A stretch of DNA of 64,000 nt, taken from positions 186,001-250,000 of the forward strand of contig JAYPQK010000001.1 of NCBI GenBank assembly GCA_038131955.1. The letters run 5' to 3'. Below, piece after piece: positions 53,828 to 61,245 of the stretch. The notes below the pieces were generated by a model, which had not been told where the DNA came from, searched no databases, and saw nothing but the letters and a program-made list of their open reading frames with translations. How positions within the stretch are numbered: the first letter of the stretch is position 1; the number at the start of each line of letters is the position of its first letter. This DNA is from SHAN690 sp038131955. Its GTDB lineage: Bacteria; Bacteroidota; Bacteroidia; Flavobacteriales_G; Salibacteraceae. A program made the position numbers and the translations under genes.

Positions 53828-53859
53828 ATGGTATTATTTACTATTTCTTAGTATTATTG
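53828..53859 (+). promoter_or_regulatory. 17-bp operator and -7 box before the tandem-repeat secreted protein
   Basis: At 53828-53844 the sequence fits ATRGT-N7-ACYAT (ATGGT and ACTAT arms). After exactly 7 bases comes TATTATTG (53852-53859), a 7 of 8 match to the -7 consensus; the spacing is the same as at the laminarin susC. This brings the repeat protein into the laminarin regulon. Confidence 0.62.
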
Positions 53860-53877
53860 TAACTAAACTTTATTTCA

Positions 53878-56040
53878 ATGAAATTATTTTACTCATTAGT
53901 GGTAGCGTTAATTATCTCTTCGGGGATAATGGCGCAGTCACAAAACGACCTTCCTATCACCTGGGATGATACTGCCAACGTGAATTATACCACCGTACCA
54001 TTTGGTGGAAACACCTCCGCACTTGCGTTGGACCCGACTAACTCTTCCAATAACGTGCTTCAGGTAAATAAGCCCTTAGGAGCAGCTATGTGGGCTGGAG
54101 TAACACTGCATACAACTGCAGGTCTTGCTAGTATGATTCCATTTGACTTAAACAACAACAAGATTCGTGTTAAAGTGTATTCTCCCGATTCAGGAATTGT
54201 CGTAAAGCTGAAAGCGGAAGTTACTGGTACACCAACACAGAGTGTGGAAACTGACGAATTGACGACTGTTGCTAATGCATGGGAAACACTCGAATTTGAT
54301 TTTACAAACGAGTCAAGCGGAACAGCAGCAATCAACTATTCGTACAACTACGACTATCTCTCTATCTTCTTCAATTTTGGAGTAGACGGGAATACTGCCG
54401 GAGCGAAGACTTACTACGCGGACAGTGTATATTTTGTTTCTCACATGGTCACCTTCCAGGTGGACATGAACCAGTATAGTGGTTCCTTTACCACCCCGGA
54501 GGTCAACGGTTGGTTTAATAGTTGGAGCGGTAACACTAACCCTATGAGCGATACAAACGGCGACAACATTTGGGAAGTAACCATCCCGCTTAACCAAGAT
54601 TCGATGGAGTATAAGTTCTGTCACGACGGCTGGACCGGGTCAGAAGTCCTAACTCCAAACAGTGGGTGTACAAAAACCGCCGGGGGGTTTACTAACCGTT
54701 TCATTTACATTACAGGAGATACGGTTCTACCAGCCGTGTGCTGGGGGTCATGTTTTGAGTGTATTCCTCCTCCTGACACACACAACGTAACATTTCGTGT
54801 TGACATGAACCAGTATAGTGGTTCCTTTACCACACCGGAGGTCAATGGTGACTTCAACGGATGGTGTGGTGGCTGTAACTGGCTGAGTGATACGAACGGC
54901 GATAACATTTGGGAAGTTACTCTTCCTCTTTACCAAGATTCTATCGAGTTCAAATTCGCTTATGATGGCTGGGCTGGACAAGAAAACCTAACTCCAAATA
55001 GTGGGTGTACAAAAACCACTGGGGGGTTTACTAACCGTTTCATTTACATTACAGGAGACACTATTCTACCCGCCGTGTGCTGGGAGTCTTGCTTAGAGTG
55101 TCCTCCTGATACGCACCTAGTTACCTTCCAAGTAGACATGAGTCAGTATTCTGGGTCATTTACGACCCCTGAGGTAAATGGTACGTTTAACAGTTGGTGC
55201 GGTAACTGTAACGCGATGTCGGATCCTGATGGCGACAACATCTGGGAAGTGACCATTCCTCTCTACCAAGATTCGATCGAATACAAATTCGCACACGACA
55301 ACTGGGCAGGACAAGAAGAATTGACTCCTGGTAGCGCTTGTACCAAGACAACAGGTGCATTCACGAATCGGTTCATTTATATCACCGGTGATACCATATT
55401 GCCAGCGGTGTGCTGGGCGTCTTGCTCAGAATGCGGAATCATTCCTGACACCTTCAACGTTACATTCAACGTGGACATGCGTGGTTACACTGGTTCTTAC
55501 ACAACTCCAGAGCTGAACGGTAACTTCAACGGATGGTGCGGTAACTGCAACGCCATGGCTGACCCTGATGGAGACAGCATCTGGACCATCTCTTTGGATA
55601 TGTATCAAGATTCTATCGAGTATAAGTTCTCTCACGATACGTGGACCGGTCAGGAAGAACTTACTGAAGGTTCCGTCTGTACCAAGACAACAAGCGGTTT
55701 CACTAACCGATTCTTGATCATCACAGGCGACACTGTTCTTCCAGAAGTATGTTGGGCATCTTGTATGCCATGTGATACCACTACTGGCATGAACTACCTG
55801 AACAACATTGATTTCTCTGTATATCCTAACCCTGCAAGTACAACGATGTGGGTTGAAGGCGATGCAAGTCCTGCTACCCTTTCAGTCTACTCTGTACAAG
55901 GAACCAAGTTAATAGAGGTGCGCACCAATGGATCGACTAGGAACGAGATCAGTATCGCATCCCTACCTAATGGCATCTACACCCTGAAGCGTGTAACCGA
56001 GCAAGGTGCTACTGCCAAGAGATTCGTCATAGCTAAGTGA
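53878..56040 (+). CDS. Secreted T9SS protein with a CBM-like domain and four tandem glucan-binding-like repeats
   Basis: A 720-residue exported protein with no catalytic domain that I can recognise. After the signal peptide comes a beta-sandwich (residues about 22-187: LPITWDDTANVNYTTVPFGG, to TYYADSVYF) resembling the C-terminal domain of the PKD lipoprotein. Four repeats of 111-113 residues begin at residues 191, 304, 415 and 528. Each has VDMNQYSGSFTTPEVNG-like, NFNGWCGNCNAMSDPDGD-like, YKFAHDNWAGQEELTPGS-like and CTKTTGAFTNRFIYITGDT-like segments and ends in a C-W-x2-C-x2-C-type cysteine set. A type A T9SS domain (SVYPNPASTTMWVEG, GIYTLKRVTEQGATAKR) closes the protein. It is probably a multivalent laminarin-binding surface protein. 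Repeats 1 and 2 are nearly identical at DNA level. Confidence 0.8.
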   Translation: MKLFYSLVVALIISSGIMAQSQNDLPITWDDTANVNYTTVPFGGNTSALALDPTNSSNNVLQVNKPLGAAMWAGVTLHTTAGLASMIPFDLNNNKIRVKVYSPDSGIVVKLKAEVTGTPTQSVETDELTTVANAWETLEFDFTNESSGTAAINYSYNYDYLSIFFNFGVDGNTAGAKTYYADSVYFVSHMVTFQVDMNQYSGSFTTPEVNGWFNSWSGNTNPMSDTNGDNIWEVTIPLNQDSMEYKFCHDGWTGSEVLTPNSGCTKTAGGFTNRFIYITGDTVLPAVCWGSCFECIPPPDTHNVTFRVDMNQYSGSFTTPEVNGDFNGWCGGCNWLSDTNGDNIWEVTLPLYQDSIEFKFAYDGWAGQENLTPNSGCTKTTGGFTNRFIYITGDTILPAVCWESCLECPPDTHLVTFQVDMSQYSGSFTTPEVNGTFNSWCGNCNAMSDPDGDNIWEVTIPLYQDSIEYKFAHDNWAGQEELTPGSACTKTTGAFTNRFIYITGDTILPAVCWASCSECGIIPDTFNVTFNVDMRGYTGSYTTPELNGNFNGWCGNCNAMADPDGDSIWTISLDMYQDSIEYKFSHDTWTGQEELTEGSVCTKTTSGFTNRFLIITGDTVLPEVCWASCMPCDTTTGMNYLNNIDFSVYPNPASTTMWVEGDASPATLSVYSVQGTKLIEVRTNGSTRNEISIASLPNGIYTLKRVTEQGATAKRFVIAK
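54448..55776 (+). repeat. Four tandem repeats inside the secreted T9SS gene
   Basis: Units of about 336 bases start at 54448, 54787, 55120 and 55459. Units 1 and 2 share long near-identical DNA stretches (around 54461 and 54803, and around 54647 and 54988), while units 3 and 4 match mainly at protein level. This points to a recent duplication or gene conversion of the first two units. Confidence 0.85.
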
Positions 56041-56080
56041 AAAATGTGGTTTGTGAATTAACTTAGCTGGTTAAGTGAGG

Positions 56081-56108
56081 AAAGCCCGATTAACGTCGGG
56101 CTTTTTTT
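56081..56108 (+). terminator. Terminator after the tandem-repeat gene
   Basis: AAAGCCCGA and TCGGGCTTT pair across a 6-base loop and are followed by a T run. The A run before the stem may make it work in both directions, since the convergent fbp gene ends right beside it. Confidence 0.85.
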
Positions 56109-57078
56109 ATGCCTCTTCCTTCATGACCTCATCCATCATCAAGCGGGATCCTACATAAAAAGGGACCTTCTGATGAAGTTCCTTCGGCTGAATGTCCAAG
56201 ATCGTATTCTCACCATCCGTTCCGTACCCACCTGCCTGAGCGGCCAAGAAAGCCATGGGATTGCACTCATAGACCAAACGGATCTTACCGTCAGGCGCGT
56301 CTGAAGTGCCGGGATAAACGTAGATACCTCCCTTCAGAAGATTTCGATGAAAGTCTGCGACAAGTGAACCGATATATCTACCCGTGTATTGACGATGACC
56401 ATTAGCCTTTCGCTTGTCACGGCAGTACTGAACGAAGCGTTTTAATCGCGGATTGAAATCATCGAGGTTCACTTCGTTGATCGAGTATACCTTTCCGTCC
56501 AAAGGCATTTTCACGTGGTCTAAGACTCGGTGGTAGGATCGCTTCCACGGCTCCAAGGTGAAGACGTGGAGTCCATGACCGGTAGTCAATGCCATCTGCG
56601 TACTCACGCTATACATCACATAACCGGCCGCGACCTGATTTCTACCCTTTTGCAGAAAGTCTTTGAGTTCAACCTGCTTTCCAGACTCCGTAACACGCTC
56701 GTATACACCGAAAATCGTCCCGATCGCAACGTTTACGTCGATATTGGAAGAACCATCGAGCGGGTCGATCACTACAACGTACTTGGCATCCAAGTTCTCT
56801 TCAAACCCAACGATCTTCGTACTCTCTTCGCTGGCCCACCCCGCAACGACTCCCGATTGACGCAAGGCGCGCTCGAATACGTTGTCGGCATACACATCCA
56901 ACTTCTGCTGGACGTCGCCCGCTTCATTCTTGCTTCCCTTAGCTCCGAGAATATCGTCGCCAAGGCCCTGAAAACCTACTTCTTTGGAAACGATGAACGA
57001 TGCTTGTTCGATCGCTGAAAAGATCTTCGCGATCTCCGGTGTGGTCTCTGTGGAGAGGAACTCATTGAGTTCGGTCAT
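56107..57078 (-). CDS. fbp: Fructose-1,6-bisphosphatase, class I
   Basis: A 323-residue cytoplasmic enzyme of gluconeogenesis. The metal and phosphate site motif VVIDPLDGSSNIDVN, the early GEVQQKLD-like AGDVQQKLDVYAD segment and the LVYECNPMAFLAAQAGG end match class I enzymes. The length is normal. It lies one base downstream of the secreted protein gene at 57080. Intact fbp near a decayed pfkA leaves the upper glycolytic pathway able to run only in the gluconeogenic direction, unless another phosphofructokinase exists elsewhere. Confidence 0.95.
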   Translation of the reverse strand: MTELNEFLSTETTPEIAKIFSAIEQASFIVSKEVGFQGLGDDILGAKGSKNEAGDVQQKLDVYADNVFERALRQSGVVAGWASEESTKIVGFEENLDAKYVVVIDPLDGSSNIDVNVAIGTIFGVYERVTESGKQVELKDFLQKGRNQVAAGYVMYSVSTQMALTTGHGLHVFTLEPWKRSYHRVLDHVKMPLDGKVYSINEVNLDDFNPRLKRFVQYCRDKRKANGHRQYTGRYIGSLVADFHRNLLKGGIYVYPGTSDAPDGKIRLVYECNPMAFLAAQAGGYGTDGENTILDIQPKELHQKVPFYVGSRLMMDEVMKEEA

Positions 57079-57079
57079 G

Positions 57080-58015
57080 CTACTTGAATTTCTGCAAAGT
57101 TGGCAATTTGATTCCCGACTTTGCCTTTTTCATTTCAACCTCCTTCTCCGTCAAAGGGGTCAAACCCGCTTGCAGAAAGCGATAGCTGTCCAATGCATAG
57201 ACCACTTCGTAGCCCAAGGGAAGGAAATGCTGACGAATGATCGTCTCCAGATCGTTCTCGTACGAACTAAAATATTCCTTCTTGATCAGAGAGAATAACT
57301 CCTCCCCTTTGTCATCCAACACCGTCATGTGCACTTTGATCACCCGACCATATTTTCCACTCTGGATTGCCAACTGATCGCCCGTGGCAATGAGCATATC
57401 TACCTCGTTGATAAACAGAAAATAGTCCGCCTTGTACTTGGGCGTAAGCGAGTCGACCAACAACGGATTCAACACCAAGGTCCGAGTCAAAAGCTCTCGA
57501 TCGTCATACACGGTCACCAGCTGTCCTTCCTCGATACGGGTTCCTGGCTCAGCCTCCTCGACCAACTCCCCTTGCAAACGGATCCAATACTCGGCTAACT
57601 TCCGTTTGAATCCTTTATCCTCCAAAATCACCGGCGGCGTATACGGCTCCACCTTGCTCCGCGTCACTTTGTAAACGAAATCAAGGTCCTTGTTCAAGAC
57701 CGGATCGTCTGCGTGCAAATTGACATAGTCATTGAATTCCCTGGCTGCAATGATGATGGCGTTATCCAGACCCTTCCTGAAAAAACCACGTGTGTGTTGA
57801 TAGGTATACGACGTCCCCTTCGCGATCTCATGATCCACCTCAGTCATGTACCGATCAGGATGAAACGGGACGACCAGGATATTGGGCTGCTCCAGCATTT
57901 GAATGCTATCTCGATAAAAGCCCAAGTACAACGAGTCGTTGGTAGGGCCGTAGGTCTTCTGCGCCATCACCGGCACCGCCAATGCTAAGGCAAGCACGTA
58001 GATCATCCATCTCAT
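57080..58015 (-). CDS. Hypothetical secreted protein
   Basis: A 311-residue protein with a signal peptide (MRWMIYVLALALAVPVMAQ) and no domain that I recognise. Segments such as NILVVPFHPDRYMTEVDHEI and KADYFLFINEVDMLIATGD resemble periplasmic proteins with alternating strands and helices seen only in Bacteroidota. It ends one base before the start of fbp, so the two are probably co-transcribed, although a functional link is not evident. Confidence 0.7.
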   Translation of the reverse strand: MRWMIYVLALALAVPVMAQKTYGPTNDSLYLGFYRDSIQMLEQPNILVVPFHPDRYMTEVDHEIAKGTSYTYQHTRGFFRKGLDNAIIIAAREFNDYVNLHADDPVLNKDLDFVYKVTRSKVEPYTPPVILEDKGFKRKLAEYWIRLQGELVEEAEPGTRIEEGQLVTVYDDRELLTRTLVLNPLLVDSLTPKYKADYFLFINEVDMLIATGDQLAIQSGKYGRVIKVHMTVLDDKGEELFSLIKKEYFSSYENDLETIIRQHFLPLGYEVVYALDSYRFLQAGLTPLTEKEVEMKKAKSGIKLPTLQKFK

Positions 58016-58143
58016 ACCGCTAAGCTACTACGACCTCATACCAGACGTAAGTGCAGAGGATTTTCTTAAGAACAGCGGCCTGTGAACTGATCTTCGACAG
58101 GAAATGCAATGATTAGGAGCCTAGGTCAACCCCGAGCTCTTAC

Positions 58144-58151
58144 TACCTTTG
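58144..58151 (+). promoter_or_regulatory. TAnnTTTG -7 promoter box of hmgA
   Basis: TACCTTTG is an exact match to the Bacteroidota -7 consensus. It lies 20 bases before the ATG at 58172 and downstream of an in-frame ATG at 58109, so it supports the later start. Confidence 0.5.
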
Positions 58152-58171
58152 CAGCCAAAGACAAACTACAT

Positions 58172-59329
58172 ATGCCTTTCTATCATAAACTTGGGAAGAT
58201 TCCCCCTAAGCGTCACACCCAATTCCGTCAGGAAAATGGCGAGCTCTATCAGGAGCAACTCTTCGGTACGGTCGGATTCGACGGAATGTCGAGCAACCTG
58301 TACCACGTTCACGCTCCAACACGCGTAACATCGATCGGTGATCCTGTGAACATGACCCCACAGGTCGCTGTGGAGAACAACATGACGTCGCGCATGCTGG
58401 CCGGGTGGAATGTGAAGCCGGAAGATGATTTTATGAAAAGTCGCGTCCCCGTGTTGGTCAACAACGATTGCCAGATCGTGCTTTCCTCACCCAGTAAGTC
58501 TATGACGGAATATTTCTACAAGAATGCCGACAGCGACGAAATGATCTTCATCCACAAGGGAACCGGGAAACTCCGAACCTTGGTGGGAAACATCGATTTC
58601 AAATACGGTGACTACCTGATCGTACCCCGAGGTATGATCTATCAGCTTCAGTTCGACGGCGAGGACAATCGCTTGTTCATCGTTGAGTCACGAGCACCGA
58701 TATATACGCCTAAGAAGTACCGCAACTGGTTCGGCCAGCTGCTTGAGCACTCTCCTTTCTGTGAGCGTGACATTCGTCCGCCCCATGAATTGGAGACCCA
58801 CGATGAGAAGGGTGAATTCATCATGAAGGTCAAGAAGCAAGATATGCTGCACACCTTGACGTATGACCGACATCCATTTGATGTGGTTGGATGGGATGGA
58901 TTCAACTTCCCATACGCCTTCAGCATCCACGACTTTGAGCCGCTGACCGGACGCATTCACCAACCACCGCCCATCCACCAAACTTTCGAGACCACTACGT
59001 TCGTCGTGTGTTCGTTCGTACCAAGACTGTACGACTACCACCCACAAGCGATTCCGGCTCCTTATAACCACAGCAACATCGACTCTGACGAGGTGCTCTA
59101 CTACGTAGACGGCGACTTCATGAGCCGAAACCACGTGGAGAAAGGCTACATCTCCTTGCACCCAGCAGGCATTCCACACGGCCCGCACCCTGGCGCCATG
59201 GAACGCAGCATCGGTCAGAAGGAAACCATAGAGCTCGCTGTGATGGTCGATACCTTTGCGCCACTTAAGATCACCAAGCAAGCCCTAGAGCTGAATGATG
59301 AATCGTATTGGAAATCTTGGATTGACTAG
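58172..59329 (+). CDS. hmgA: Homogentisate 1,2-dioxygenase
   Basis: A 385-residue iron(II) ring-cleaving dioxygenase of tyrosine and phenylalanine catabolism. The start is set at MPFYHKLGKIPPKRHTQFRQ, because a -7 box lies between it and the upstream ATG at 58109. The cupin fold carries IFIHKGTGKLRT, and the C-terminal metal region has SNIDSDEVLYYVDGDF and GYISLHPAGIPHGPHPGAM with the His and Glu ligands. It is the shorter bacterial form of the family. hpd follows 112 bases downstream on the same strand. Confidence 0.9.
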   Translation: MPFYHKLGKIPPKRHTQFRQENGELYQEQLFGTVGFDGMSSNLYHVHAPTRVTSIGDPVNMTPQVAVENNMTSRMLAGWNVKPEDDFMKSRVPVLVNNDCQIVLSSPSKSMTEYFYKNADSDEMIFIHKGTGKLRTLVGNIDFKYGDYLIVPRGMIYQLQFDGEDNRLFIVESRAPIYTPKKYRNWFGQLLEHSPFCERDIRPPHELETHDEKGEFIMKVKKQDMLHTLTYDRHPFDVVGWDGFNFPYAFSIHDFEPLTGRIHQPPPIHQTFETTTFVVCSFVPRLYDYHPQAIPAPYNHSNIDSDEVLYYVDGDFMSRNHVEKGYISLHPAGIPHGPHPGAMERSIGQKETIELAVMVDTFAPLKITKQALELNDESYWKSWID

Positions 59330-59441
59330 TCGAAAGCGCAAACTAAAGTTCAAACACGAACATACAACCACATAGATTTTAGCTCAGAATGAAAGGTTTA
59401 AAGTGCCTTTCTGAAGTTCTGACCCGATCAAAACGAAGAAT

Positions 59442-60593
59442 ATGGAGACAATCAAAAAGAAAGAAAACGTCCGCTACGGTACAGACAAGATCTTCGAAGA
59501 AGCCGAAGACTTCCTTCCCCTGTTGGGAACCGACTACGTCGAATTGATCGTAGGTAACGCCAAGCAGTCCGCACATTACTACAAGACTGCTTTTGGCTTT
59601 CAATCTGTAGCCTATGCTGGATTGGAAACAGGCGTCAAAGACCGCGTTTCTTACGTGCTTCAGCAGGATAAGATCCGACTCGTACTCACCACTCCCCTCG
59701 ATCCAGGTGGGTGGATGAACGAGCACCTAGACAAGCACGGCGATGGTGTTAAAGTCGTTGCCCTTTGGGTAGAAGATGCTACCAAAGCGTGGGAAGAAAC
59801 CACCAAGCGAGGCGCCAAGTCTTACATGGAGCCTACCCGCGAAGAGGACGAAAACGGCTATGTCGTTCGCTCAGGCATCTTCACTTACGGTGAGACCGTG
59901 CACATCTTCGTAGAGCGTAATGAATACAACGGCCCCTTCCTCCCTGGATTCAAGAAGTGGGAGTCGCACTACAACCCTTCTGAGGTCGGATTGAAATACA
60001 TCGACCACATGGTAGGCAACGTAGACTGGGGTCAAATGAACACTTGGGTAGATTTCTATGCCAAGATCATGGGATTCGCTCAGATCGTAACCTTTGACGA
60101 CAAGGACATCTCTACCGACTACACCGCTCTGATGAGTAAGGTGATGAGTAACGGAAATGGCCGCATCAAGTTCCCGATCAACGAGCCAGCCGAAGGAAAA
60201 AAGAAGTCGCAGATCGAAGAATACATCGATTACTACAAGGGCGCGGGAGTTCAGCATATCGCCGTGGCTACCGATGATATTGTAGCGACCGTATCAGTAA
60301 TGCGCGATCGCGGCGTTGAGTTCTTGTACGTGCCAGACACATACTACGATGACCTGAAAGAACGCGTAGGAGACATCGACGAGGATATCGAAGTGATCAA
60401 GGAACACGGCATCTTGGTGGATCGCGACGACGAGGGGTATCTCCTCCAGCTTTTCACGAAGCCCGTGGTAGACCGTCCGACGATGTTCTTCGAGATCATC
60501 CAGCGTAAAGGCGCATGGAGCTTTGGAAAAGGAAACTTCAAGGCCCTCTTCGAAGCCATCGAACGAGAACAAGAAGTTCGTGGAACACTCTAA
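59442..60593 (+). CDS. hpd: 4-hydroxyphenylpyruvate dioxygenase
   Basis: A 383-residue iron(II) dioxygenase that converts 4-hydroxyphenylpyruvate to homogentisate, the substrate of the hmgA product upstream. The two vicinal-oxygen-chelate domains are clear, and the three iron ligands are H189 (YIDHMVGNV), H272 (VQHIAVATDD) and E351 (MFFEIIQRKG). The length and the C-terminal GNFKALFEAIE helix are standard. A strong terminator follows. Confidence 0.95.
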   Translation: METIKKKENVRYGTDKIFEEAEDFLPLLGTDYVELIVGNAKQSAHYYKTAFGFQSVAYAGLETGVKDRVSYVLQQDKIRLVLTTPLDPGGWMNEHLDKHGDGVKVVALWVEDATKAWEETTKRGAKSYMEPTREEDENGYVVRSGIFTYGETVHIFVERNEYNGPFLPGFKKWESHYNPSEVGLKYIDHMVGNVDWGQMNTWVDFYAKIMGFAQIVTFDDKDISTDYTALMSKVMSNGNGRIKFPINEPAEGKKKSQIEEYIDYYKGAGVQHIAVATDDIVATVSVMRDRGVEFLYVPDTYYDDLKERVGDIDEDIEVIKEHGILVDRDDEGYLLQLFTKPVVDRPTMFFEIIQRKGAWSFGKGNFKALFEAIEREQEVRGTL

Positions 60594-60626
60594 GATCTAG
60601 CCCCTTACACCACTAACATGTAAGGT

Positions 60627-60659
60627 AAGCCCTTCTACTTCTGTAGAGGGGCTTTTTTT
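60627..60659 (+). terminator. Terminator after hpd
   Basis: AAGCCCTTCTAC and GTAGAGGGGCTT pair over 12 positions (one G-T wobble) across a 4-base loop, followed by seven T. It lies 34 bases after the hpd stop. Confidence 0.85.
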
Positions 60660-60667
60660 GATGGGCC

Positions 60668-60730
60668 TGACAGCTGATCCGCCGGAGGCGGACAAGTAGC
60701 TGACAGCTGAAAGCTGATAGCCGACAGCTT
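60668..60730. repeat. AGCTGA-type degenerate repeat and palindrome
   Basis: Several copies of AGCTGACAGCTGA-like words surround a CCGCC-gga-GGCGG palindrome. The stretch lies between the hpd terminator and the pfkA remnant. Similar low-information text occurs between genes in many Bacteroidota. It encodes nothing. Confidence 0.45.
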
Positions 60731-60731
60731 C

Positions 60732-61245
60732 TTATTGCGATAACTGCCACATGATCCGGTAGAGCTCTTGATCGACCCCCGTACGCACATTCCATCGCCA
60801 CATTCACCGCCGTGTCAAAGCCAATCGTAAAATCGGTTCCGAAAATGTCATTGTCGATTGTTCCCGGCAATCCGATCACCGGAATATCGAATTCCTCTTG
60901 AAACGCAAAGGCTCCTCGCATAGAGCCATCTCCACCGATCACTACCTAAGCATCGATACCATGTTTCTTAATGTGTTCGTACGCTTGCTTTCTTCCTTCT
61001 GGGATGCGAAACGCCTCGCTTCGCGAGCTCTTCAACATCGTCCCTCCCAATGAGATGATCTTGCCAACACTGCGCAAGGAAAGTTCTTCGATTTCACCAT
61101 TGTCCATTCCATTGTATCCATGGTAAATGCCAGAGGCTTTGAGTCCATGAAAGATCGCGTTCCTAGTTACGGCGTGAATTGCCGCATTCATACCAGGGGC
61201 GTCTCCCCCGGAAGTGAGTATTCCCATGTGCTTGATGTCTGTCAT
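60732..61245 (-). pseudogene. pfkA: 6-phosphofructokinase remnant with in-frame stop and internal deletion
   Basis: From the ATG at 61245 the frame gives the ATP-site start MGILTSGGDAPGMNAAIHAV and runs to HGIDA, where a TAG (60946-60948) replaces the expected hydrophobic codon before VVIGGDGSM. The same frame continues with the catalytic GLPGTIDNDI and FDTAVNVAMEC. After about residue 157 similarity stops. A short C-terminus-like peptide (GVDQELYRIMWQLSQ, stop at 60732) follows in another frame. The remnant is about 510 bases where a family member needs near 980, so roughly 470 bases from the middle and C-terminal half are gone. No active enzyme can be made. Its start shares bases with the stop of the ClC gene. 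Confidence 0.88.

Noticed and set aside
54448..55776. Regular repeats considered as a CRISPR array
   Set aside because: The units are about 336 bases long, stay in one open frame and encode a conserved domain; they are protein repeats.
58109..58171. Longer N terminus of homogentisate dioxygenase
   Set aside because: A perfect -7 box lies between the ATG at 58109 and the one at 58172, and the extra 21 residues do not look like the family N terminus.
60613..60942. Separate 109-residue gene downstream of the pfkA stop
   Set aside because: It is the continuation of phosphofructokinase in the same frame after a TAG codon and then runs into unrelated intergenic repeat DNA, so it is part of the remnant.
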